A DNA stretch of 5,376 nucleotides from assembly GCA_027023175.1 (NCBI GenBank), contig JALVWW010000005.1:1-5376 (forward strand), written 5' to 3'. This stretch comes from Campylobacterales bacterium (GTDB lineage Bacteria > Campylobacterota > Campylobacteria > Campylobacterales > JALSKU01). The position numbers were made by a program, and so were the translations under genes. Below the pieces are notes generated by a model. The model had not been told where the DNA came from and searched no databases. It worked only from the letters and a program-made list of their open reading frames with translations. This document shows, one piece after another, positions 1-4,556 of this stretch; position 1 is the first letter of the stretch, and each line of letters begins with the position of its first letter.

Positions 1-163
1 AATTTGGTGAAAGTTTTTTGACTCTGGCGTAAGGATTGTTTTGTATCACCTCGTCTGCTTTACCGATTTGAACTATTTTTTCATCAAAGCATATAGCTCC
101 ATCTTTTATAATATCAAAGTTATCATTACAAGTTACTATATAATCTGCACACAATATTTTCAT
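1..163 (-). CDS. mqnX: Aminofutalosine deaminase-like amidohydrolase, N-terminal part only
   Basis: A minus-strand frame opens with ATG at 163-161 and stays open to the left edge (54 codons), so only the N-terminus is present. It begins MKILCADYIVTCND and continues with FDEKIVQIGKADEV. This is the small beta-sandwich that starts urease/cytosine-deaminase-type amidohydrolases, just before the strand that leads to the metal-binding HxH, which lies outside the window. The FDEKIVxIG stretch resembles, from memory, the Helicobacter and Campylobacter enzymes (HP0267, Cj0067c) that deaminate 6-amino-6-deoxyfutalosine in the futalosine route to menaquinone. In Campylobacter the homologue sits next to aroQ, which supports the call. 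The start is well supported by GGGAG at 173-177, nine bases upstream, and an extended -10 box. The metal ligands cannot be checked, so another amidohydrolase (for example a chlorohydrolase-like protein) remains possible. Confidence 0.66.
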   Translation of the reverse strand, partial: MKILCADYIVTCNDNFDIIKDGAICFDEKIVQIGKADEVIQNNPYARVKKLSPN

Positions 164-172
164 CTTTTATCA

Positions 173-201
173 CTCCCAAACAATAGGTATATAATTATAC
201 C
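173..201 (-). promoter_or_regulatory. Promoter and ribosome binding site of the minus-strand amidohydrolase gene
   Basis: Read on the minus strand, TGGTATAAT is a TGn-extended -10 box, with TATAAT at 199-194. This is the form used by the housekeeping sigma factor of Campylobacterota, which often lacks a recognisable -35. Transcription would start near 187 and give a short leader of about 25 bases holding the GGGAG Shine-Dalgarno at 177-173, nine bases before the ATG at 163. Assignment is by consensus only. Confidence 0.6.
186..201. repeat. Palindrome GGTATA-TAAT-TATACC in the divergent control region
   Basis: A perfect 6-bp inverted repeat with a 4-bp centre, lying between the divergent amidohydrolase and amtB genes. 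Because of the symmetry, TATAAT occurs on both strands (190-195 plus, 194-199 minus). It could be a shared core promoter or a small operator overlapping the minus-strand -10. AT-rich palindromes of this size also arise by chance. Confidence 0.45.
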
Positions 202-279
202 ATAAGAGCAAAAAAATATAAAAATACAATTTATTGATTATTTTTTCATCACTTTATTGAATAATATATCTAAAATAAT

Positions 280-314
280 TGCTAAAATTTCATATAAAAA
301 AATAAGGAGATAAT
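280..314 (+). promoter_or_regulatory. Candidate amtB promoter and Shine-Dalgarno
   Basis: TGCTAAAAT at 280-288 fits a TGn-extended -10 (TAAAAT at 283-288), which would place the transcript start near 295. AAGGAGA at 304-310 is a strong Shine-Dalgarno; its GGAG core ends five bases before the ATG at 315 and fixes the amtB start. I see no clear -35 and no GG-N10-GC sigma-54 element in the 150-bp gap. The perfect TATAAT at 190-195 is an alternative, more distant -10. Confidence 0.45.
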
Positions 315-1622
315 ATGAGAAAACTTAAACTACTTTTTTCTCTGACGGCACTGCTACCTTTGTTGGCAAATGCCGCTGAGAGTAAATTAGATACGGGTGA
401 TACATCGTGGATGATGATATCAACTGCATTGGTGCTTTTGATGACACCTGCCGGATTGGCTCTATTTTATAGCGGGATGACCAGAACTAAAAATGTTTTA
501 AATACATATTCTATGGTATTTGGTGCTTTTGCAGTAGCATTTTTAGTCTGGATCATAGGTGGATACTCTATGGCTTTTGGAGATGGCGGAAGCATGCAAA
601 AGTTTATAGGCGGTTTTGGCAATGCATTTTTAAACGGTATAAAATGGAATGACTTAAGCGGTACATATCCCACTTATGTTTTTGTAGCTTTTCAAGGAAC
701 TTTTGCAGCTATCACAATCGCTATAGCAAGCGGTTCGGTTATAGAAAGAATGAAGTACTCAACATGGCTTGTATTTGCTGCTATTTGGACTATAGTCGTT
801 TATGCCCCAATAGCACATATGGTTTGGGGCGGAGAGGGAGCACTTCTTTTTGATGCGGGTGCACTTGATTTTGCGGGTGGAACAGTTGTTCATATGAACG
901 GTGGTTTGGCAGGTCTTGTTTTAGCTGTACTGCTTGGAAAAAGAAACGGATACCCAAGAATCCCGATGAAACCCATGTCAGTTATGCTTACAGCTCTTGG
1001 CGCAGCTCTTTTATGGTTTGGATGGTATGGGTTTAATGCGGGTAGTGCATTTGGCGCAAATGAGATAGCCGGAGTTGCACTGCTTACTACTACCATAGCG
1101 ACTGCGGCAGCAGGTTTGACCTGGGTTATCATCGAGTGGATAGTTTTCAAAAAGCCAACTTTGCTTGGTCTTGCCAGTGGTGTTGTAGCGGGCTTGGTCG
1201 CCATTACTCCTGCAGCAGGTTTTGTAAATGTTGAAGGTGCATTTATAGTAGGAATTGTAGGCTCTGTTATAGGGTTTTTCGGAGTTGCCGTTCTTAAAAA
1301 GAAATTTGGTTATGACGACAGTCTTGATGCTTTCGGTATCCACTTTTTAGCCGGTCTTTGGGGTGCTTTGGCAACCGGACTTTTGGCCGTAAAAGACAAT
1401 GACCTGCTGTGGGACGGTCCGTTGAAAGCAAGTGGCGACAGAATGGGACAGTTTATAGTACAGATAGAATCTGTCGCAGTAACTTTCATAGTAACACTCA
1501 TAGGTACTGTTGTGGTATACTATATAGCTTCAGCTATAACAGGGGGTGCTAGAGTTGATGAAGAGACTGAACAAATGGGACTTGATGAAGCCGTTCACGG
1601 TGAAGAAGTCTTAAATCTATAG
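315..1622 (+). CDS. amtB: Ammonium channel AmtB (Amt/Rh family)
   Basis: A 435-residue inner-membrane channel that conducts ammonium, close to the E. coli length of 428. Residues 1-21 form a cleavable signal peptide (KLK, hydrophobic core, then ANA-A), as in E. coli AmtB; about eleven membrane spans follow. Pore residues can be matched to the E. coli mature protein: Phe130 (F107) and Trp171 (W148) at the gate and recruitment site, Asp185 (D160) in ALDFAGGTVVH, the twin histidines His193 (H168) and His343 (H318), and Phe240/Ser244 (F215/S219) in GFNAGSAFG. From about residue 410 the cytoplasmic tail GARVDEETEQMGLDEAVHGE is the conserved segment that contacts PII. AAGGAGA lies just upstream of the ATG. 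glnK follows after 10 bp, the classic amtB-glnK pairing, so the two are very likely co-transcribed and the channel is blocked by its neighbour when nitrogen is plentiful. No key residue is missing. Confidence 0.97.
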   Translation: MRKLKLLFSLTALLPLLANAAESKLDTGDTSWMMISTALVLLMTPAGLALFYSGMTRTKNVLNTYSMVFGAFAVAFLVWIIGGYSMAFGDGGSMQKFIGGFGNAFLNGIKWNDLSGTYPTYVFVAFQGTFAAITIAIASGSVIERMKYSTWLVFAAIWTIVVYAPIAHMVWGGEGALLFDAGALDFAGGTVVHMNGGLAGLVLAVLLGKRNGYPRIPMKPMSVMLTALGAALLWFGWYGFNAGSAFGANEIAGVALLTTTIATAAAGLTWVIIEWIVFKKPTLLGLASGVVAGLVAITPAAGFVNVEGAFIVGIVGSVIGFFGVAVLKKKFGYDDSLDAFGIHFLAGLWGALATGLLAVKDNDLLWDGPLKASGDRMGQFIVQIESVAVTFIVTLIGTVVVYYIASAITGGARVDEETEQMGLDEAVHGEEVLNL

Positions 1623-1632
1623 GAGATAAACA

Positions 1633-1971
1633 ATGAAAAAAATAGAAGCGATAATAAAACCTTTCAAACTCGATGAAGTAAAAGAAGCTTTGGTAGCTGC
1701 CGAGATAGAAGGTATGACAGTAAGCGAAGTTAAAGGGTATGGAAGACAGCAGGGTCACAGTGAACTGTACAGGGGTATGGAGTATGTGGTTGACTTTTTG
1801 CCCAAGATAAAGATAGAGATAGTTGTAACTGAACCTTTTTTGGATAAAGCTATAGAAATCATTACCACAAAAGCCAAAACAGGCAAGATAGGTGACGGAA
1901 AGATATTTATCTCCGATATAGAAAAAACTATCAGGATAAGAACAGGCGAACAAGATGCTGAAGCTTTGTAA
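1633..1971 (+). CDS. glnK: Nitrogen regulatory protein PII, GlnK type
   Basis: A 112-residue trimeric PII signal protein, exactly the usual family length. The T-loop reads YGRQQGHSELYRGMEY (36-51) with Gln39, which coordinates the Mg-ATP/2-oxoglutarate complex, and Tyr51, the classical uridylylation site. The B-loop TGKIGDGKIF spans 83-92, with Lys85 and Lys90 for ATP phosphates, and the C-terminal IRIRTGE holds Arg101 and Arg103. The protein senses ATP/ADP and 2-oxoglutarate and inserts its T-loops into AmtB to close it. Adjacency to amtB favours glnK over glnB, although sequence alone does not separate the two paralogues. Translation is closely tied to amtB: the Shine-Dalgarno AGGAG (1621-1625) overlaps the amtB TAG stop. 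Whether Tyr51 is modified is unknown, since a GlnD uridylyltransferase cannot be assumed in this group. Confidence 0.96.
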   Translation: MKKIEAIIKPFKLDEVKEALVAAEIEGMTVSEVKGYGRQQGHSELYRGMEYVVDFLPKIKIEIVVTEPFLDKAIEIITTKAKTGKIGDGKIFISDIEKTIRIRTGEQDAEAL

Positions 1972-1980
1972 AAAGTAAAA

Positions 1981-2019
1981 TATATCAAGAGGTATTAAAA
2001 CACAATGCCTCTTGATATA
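1981..2019 (+). terminator. Hairpin terminator after amtB-glnK, possibly bidirectional
   Basis: TATATCAAGAGG (1981-1992) pairs perfectly with CCTCTTGATATA (2008-2019). Three more pairs (1993-1995 with 2005-2007, one of them G-U) extend the stem to 15 bp around a 9-base loop, starting 10 bases after the glnK stop. On the plus strand the stem is followed by AAAAACTTCACTTTTT, so the T run is 10 bases late. An outer pairing of AAAAAGT (1970-1976) with ACTTTTT (2028-2034) may help. On the minus strand the stem is followed directly by TTTTACTTTT, a better intrinsic terminator tail, so the element may stop transcription from both sides. Confidence 0.72.
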
Positions 2020-2040
2020 AAAACTTCACTTTTTATTTGA

Positions 2041-2230
2041 TTTTATATTTAACCCAAATTTTGCAATAGAGTTTGTTGTAGTAGTGCTTATGCTTGAAGA
2101 TTAGAGGTTTTTAAAAAAGTTGAAGGCTTATCAACAAAAGTGTTAAGTCGAAACTTTTTTAAAACCCATAGTTTCAATGATGAGTGCTAATACAATGAAG
2201 TCTATTGCAAAATTTGGGTTTAAAATAAAA
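2041..2230 (+). repeat. 190-bp near full-length inverted repeat (MITE-like or structured RNA)
   Basis: The outer arms aacccaaattttgcaataga (2051-2070) and its exact complement (2201-2220) form a perfect 20-bp inverted repeat, and the ten flanking bases on each side still match at 8 of 10 positions. Inside, pairing continues through interrupted blocks (2071-2100 with 2171-2200) to a second perfect 13-bp stem, TTTTAAAAAAGTT (2109-2121) with 2152-2164, and a loop of about 30 bases (2122-2151) containing a further CTTA/TAAG pair. The whole can fold into one long rod. A TTA triplet flanks the ACCC...GGGT ends (2049-2051 and 2220-2222), a possible 3-bp target duplication but weak in AT-rich DNA. 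I see no transposase or convincing reading frame. It fills the gap between the glnK hairpin and the aroQ promoter. It could be a non-autonomous mobile element, a small RNA, or a mobile element whose RNA fold is retained. Strand is given as plus because the mismatches are G-U in that sense. Confidence 0.75.
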
Positions 2231-2253
2231 GTTATTTGCAATTAAGTATAAGC

Positions 2254-2277
2254 TTTATCGCAAAATTTAGATTTAGA
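2254..2277 (+). repeat. Degenerate copy of the right arm of the 190-bp element
   Basis: This stretch aligns with the right arm beginning at 2201: GCAAAATTT is identical (2260-2268 against 2207-2215), four of six bases before it match, and most bases after it match (GGGTTTAAAAT against AGATTTAGAAT). It lies about 50 bp downstream in direct orientation and has no left partner. It may be a solo, decayed end of a related element, or a shared AT-rich motif. Confidence 0.4.
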
Positions 2278-2331
2278 ATTATATTCTATCAACATATCAA
2301 AGGCATAATCACCTTATAAGTAAAAATTAAA

Positions 2332-2362
2332 TATAATGAGTCCTAAATTTTATATAAAGGTG
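2332..2362 (+). promoter_or_regulatory. aroQ operon promoter and Shine-Dalgarno
   Basis: A perfect TATAAT at 2332-2337 lies 29 bases before the aroQ ATG and puts the transcript start near 2344. AAGG at 2357-2360 is the ribosome binding site, six bases from the ATG at 2367. No convincing TTGACA-like -35 is present, which is normal for sigma-70 promoters of Campylobacterota. A palindrome, CTTATAAG (2313-2320), sits just upstream. This is the only good promoter I see for the aroQ-to-flhF operon inside the window. Confidence 0.6.
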
Positions 2363-2366
2363 AACA

Positions 2367-2849
2367 ATGAAAGTTGTAGTTATACACGGTCCAAATATGA
2401 ATATGTTAGGCATAAGAGATCAGTCCATTTACGGACCTATGAAGCTTGAAGAGATAAATGCCCAAATGAAAGCAGTTGCAGAGCAAAACAAGATTGAGAT
2501 AGAATTTTTCCAGTCAAATTTAGAAGGTGAGATAGTTGACAGGATTCAAGAATGTCTTGGGGATGCCGATGGTATCATCATTAACCCTGCAGCCTACACT
2601 CACACTTCTATCGCTATAAGAGATGCTATCCAAGCTGTTCAGTTGCCTACCATAGAGGTTCATGTAAGCAATATCCACAGACGAGAAGAGTTTCGTACAA
2701 AAAGTTTAACTGCTCCTGTTTGTCACGGTCAAATCATGGGCTTTGGTCCTTTTGGATACCATTTGGCCATGATAGGTATGCTTCAGATATTTAATGAAAT
2801 TCAAGCTTTAAAAGAGCAGCAAAAAGCCCAAGAACAAGCTCAAGCTTGA
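2367..2849 (+). CDS. aroQ: Type II 3-dehydroquinate dehydratase
   Basis: Dodecameric cytoplasmic enzyme converting 3-dehydroquinate to 3-dehydroshikimate, third step of the shikimate (aromatic amino acid) pathway. Its 160 residues are typical of the type II family, slightly lengthened by a Gln/Ala-rich tail (about 148-160), as other Campylobacterota enzymes have. Family signatures are in order: GPNMNMLGIRD (8-18) with Arg17; catalytic Tyr22 in IYG on the mobile lid; FQSNLEGE (48-55); NPAAYTHTS (73-81) with Asn73; EVHVSNIHRREEFR (97-110) with Glu97, catalytic His99 and the substrate-binding arginines; and MGFGPFGY near 124-131. The ATG at 2367 follows AAGG and begins exactly at the conserved first strand (MKVVVIHGPN), so the start is secure. 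It is the first gene of an operon; its TGA overlaps the ATG of the next gene by one base. Confidence 0.97.
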   Translation: MKVVVIHGPNMNMLGIRDQSIYGPMKLEEINAQMKAVAEQNKIEIEFFQSNLEGEIVDRIQECLGDADGIIINPAAYTHTSIAIRDAIQAVQLPTIEVHVSNIHRREEFRTKSLTAPVCHGQIMGFGPFGYHLAMIGMLQIFNEIQALKEQQKAQEQAQA

Positions 2850-3871
2850 TGAATTTTATCTTAAAAAACGAAAATGCCGTATATTATGAATGCGGCTTTT
2901 CGTGTGATAATGTTATATTTTTAAAGCTTGGAAGTGAAGCATTTTTTATAACAGACGGCAGATACACTACCGAAGCCAAAGAAAATATAAAAAACGCTGA
3001 AGTTGTGACAAGCGAATATGACTTACAAAAAACCGCAAGAGAAATTTTAAGAAAAAACAGAGTCAAAAAACTTTTATATGACCCGCTTGATTGGAGCGTG
3101 GAGGATTTTTACAAATTAAGCTCAAAACTAAACTGTTACTTTAAAAAAGAGAGAAATTTTTCTCAAAAAAAACGAATTATAAAAACCGACAAAGAAATAG
3201 AATTGCTAAAAAAAGCTGTAAAATTAGGAGAAAAAGGATTTGAGAGATTTGGCAGCTATTTAAAAGATGAGGGTATAGGACAAAACGAGAAAAAACTTTT
3301 TTTTAAGGCAATAGAGATTTTAACCATGCAAGGTGAGCTAAGTGTCAGTTTTGACCCTATTGTAGCTATCAACGAAAATGCTGCAAAACCTCACTCACTA
3401 CCTTCTGAAGATATCTTAAAAAAAGGAGACCTGCTTCTTTTTGATGCAGGAGTCAAACACAAAAGATACTGTAGTGACAGAACAAGAATGACAGAAATAA
3501 ACGACAACCCTCATTTTGGCATAAAACAAAACTACAAAGATAAAAAGAGGCAAAAAATATATGACACTGTTTTAAAAGCCAAAGATGAAGCTTTAAAGGT
3601 TGCAAAAGAGGGAATAAAAGCAAAAGATATAGACAAAGCGGCAAGAGAAGTTATAGACAAAGCGGGATATGGCAAATATTTTATACACTCTACAGGGCAT
3701 GGTGTAGGCTTGGATATCCATGAATTGCCTGTCATATCAAAAAGAGATGAGACTATTTTAAAAGAAAATATGGTCTTTACCATTGAGCCCGGCATTTACC
3801 TACCCGGAGAGTTCGGAGTAAGGATAGAGGATATGGTGACGATAAGAAACGGCAAAGGGGAGATAGTGTGA
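2849..3871 (+). CDS. pepQ: M24 family metallopeptidase, Xaa-Pro aminopeptidase/dipeptidase type
   Basis: A 340-residue two-domain 'pita-bread' peptidase that removes residues next to proline; cytoplasmic, no signal peptide. An N-terminal creatinase-like domain (about 1-105, including the conserved FITDGRYTTEA) precedes the catalytic domain. All five dinuclear metal ligands are visible: Asp199 and Asp210 in FDAGVKHKRYCSD, His284 in STGHGVGLDIHE, Glu313 in TIEPGIY, and Glu327 in RIEDMV. The proton-relay histidines His182 and His291 are also present. I prefer the ATG at 2849, which overlaps the aroQ stop (TGATG) and suggests translational coupling; a TTG at 2846 in the same frame is possible. 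No good Shine-Dalgarno precedes either. The protein stops soon after the last ligand (TIRNGKGEIV), at the border of the inserted-looking sequence before folK, so a few C-terminal residues may have been lost or replaced. The pepQ/pepP choice rests on neighbourhood (HP1037-like) and is less certain than the family. Confidence 0.9.
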   Translation: MNFILKNENAVYYECGFSCDNVIFLKLGSEAFFITDGRYTTEAKENIKNAEVVTSEYDLQKTAREILRKNRVKKLLYDPLDWSVEDFYKLSSKLNCYFKKERNFSQKKRIIKTDKEIELLKKAVKLGEKGFERFGSYLKDEGIGQNEKKLFFKAIEILTMQGELSVSFDPIVAINENAAKPHSLPSEDILKKGDLLLFDAGVKHKRYCSDRTRMTEINDNPHFGIKQNYKDKKRQKIYDTVLKAKDEALKVAKEGIKAKDIDKAAREVIDKAGYGKYFIHSTGHGVGLDIHELPVISKRDETILKENMVFTIEPGIYLPGEFGVRIEDMVTIRNGKGEIV

Positions 3872-3885
3872 AGCCTTTGGCTTCA
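3869..3885 (+). repeat. Small hairpin TGAAGCC-TTT-GGCTTCA at the end of the peptidase gene
   Basis: A perfect 7-bp inverted repeat with a TTT loop begins on the peptidase stop codon TGA (3869-3871). No T run follows (AGGGGTAAAGG), so it does not look like an intrinsic terminator; a role in RNA stability between peptidase and folK is possible. It also marks the left edge of the unusual segment before folK. Confidence 0.55.
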
Positions 3886-4035
3886 GGGGTAAAGGTGGTA
3901 AGGTGGTAAGGAGTAAAGAGTTAAGAGCAAAAATAGGCAATGTACAAAAAAATATTCAGCACTTAAATCACGATCCGAGCGAAGCGACAATTCCGCAGGA
4001 ACGAGGACAATCGCGAATCACAAGTTACGAGTTAC
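3886..4035. other. Inserted-looking, repeat-rich segment between the peptidase gene and the folK core
   Basis: The rest of this operon is packed without gaps, yet about 150 bp here match neither the end of the peptidase nor the start of any FolK I know. It contains GGTGGTAA twice in tandem (3894-3909), GAGTTAAGAG (3917-3926), GACAAT twice (3986-3991 and 4006-4011), the small palindrome TTCCGCAGGAA (3991-4001), and AGTTAC twice (4023-4028 and 4030-4035). Positions 3969-4018 are 28 of 50 G+C, far above the AT-rich neighbours, and read like the CGAGCGAAGCGA-type interspersed repeats found scattered in many bacterial genomes. I infer a small intergenic repeat insertion, but cannot name its family or fix its exact ends. 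Confidence 0.55.
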
Positions 4036-4556
4036 AATTTATAAAAATATCCAAATTTCCTTATAAAACAAACTCGATACCCACTAAAAAGCATATCGTC
4101 ATTGTAGGTATAGGTGGAAATATCGGGGATACAAAAAGAAGATTTCAAAAACTTTTTTATTATTTTAAAAAAGACCCGTTCCTGGATATCATACAAACCT
4201 CTTCAGTCCTTAAAAATCCGCCTTTTGGCTATATAAATCAGCCTGATTTTTACAATGCTATAGTAGTCTTGAAAACAAATCTAACACCGTTAAAACTTTT
4301 AAGACACCTTTTAAAAATAGAAAAAAAATTTAAAAGACGGCGGGAATTTAAAAATTCTCCAAGGACTTTAGATATTGATATAATATTTTATGATAAAATA
4401 ACATATAAAAAAAGTGAATTAACTCTTCCTCACCCCAAATACAAAGAGAGGAATAGTGTTTTGATGCCTTTAAGCGAGATACTCAAAAGCAATAAAACAC
4501 TTTTTAGCATGTATAAACAAGTACGAATAAAACAGCAAAAGGAACAAATTAGGTGA
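3903..4556 (+). CDS. folK: 2-amino-4-hydroxy-6-hydroxymethyldihydropteridine pyrophosphokinase with atypical N-terminus
   Basis: HPPK transfers pyrophosphate from ATP to 6-hydroxymethyl-7,8-dihydropterin in folate synthesis. The core runs from about residue 64 to 196: IVIVGIGGNIGDTKRRF (65-81), NPPFGYINQPDFYNAI (105-120), the KIEKKFKRRR segment, PRTLDIDIIFY (153-163) with the Mg-binding pair Asp157/Asp159, and PHPKYKERNSVLMPL (176-190). The 217 residues far exceed the usual 160 or so. Residues from about 42 (YELQFIKISKFPYKT) resemble the short lead-in normal for Campylobacterota FolK, whereas residues 1-41 come from the inserted-looking segment and match nothing I recognise. The GTG at 3903, with AAGG seven bases upstream, is the only ATG/GTG/TTG in frame before the core; the frame is closed by TAG at 3864. 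The true start is therefore either this GTG or a non-canonical codon further in. The TGA overlaps the flhF GTG by four bases. Confidence 0.88.
   Translation: MVRSKELRAKIGNVQKNIQHLNHDPSEATIPQERGQSRITSYELQFIKISKFPYKTNSIPTKKHIVIVGIGGNIGDTKRRFQKLFYYFKKDPFLDIIQTSSVLKNPPFGYINQPDFYNAIVVLKTNLTPLKLLRHLLKIEKKFKRRREFKNSPRTLDIDIIFYDKITYKKSELTLPHPKYKERNSVLMPLSEILKSNKTLFSMYKQVRIKQQKEQIR

Noticed and set aside
164..314. Sigma-54 promoter for amtB
   Set aside because: I looked for GG and GC dinucleotides 10 bases apart in a TGGCAC/TTGCA context and found none in the gap.
890..1343. Open minus-strand frames of about 104 and 110 codons opposite amtB
   Set aside because: They lie wholly opposite a well-conserved plus-strand gene, have no ribosome binding site or recognisable domain, and mirror its codon pattern.
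1549..1988. Open minus-strand frames of 134 and 77 codons opposite glnK
   Set aside because: Composition is Phe/Tyr/Ser-rich, as expected from reading AT-rich coding DNA backwards; glnK is a complete PII gene in the same place.
2041..2230. 6S RNA as an identity for the long hairpin
   Set aside because: Length and rod shape are suggestive, but I cannot point to the diagnostic central bubble flanked by conserved closing stems, and the perfect 20-bp ends fit a mobile element better.
3869..3885. Intrinsic terminator between the peptidase gene and folK
   Set aside because: The 7-bp stem is followed by AGGGGTAAAGG, not a T run, and the genes on both sides belong to one conserved operon.
3886..4035. 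CRISPR array or phage attachment site in the repeat-rich segment before folK
   Set aside because: The repeats are only 6-8 bp, unevenly spaced and mostly present twice; no integrase, tRNA or regular spacers are present.
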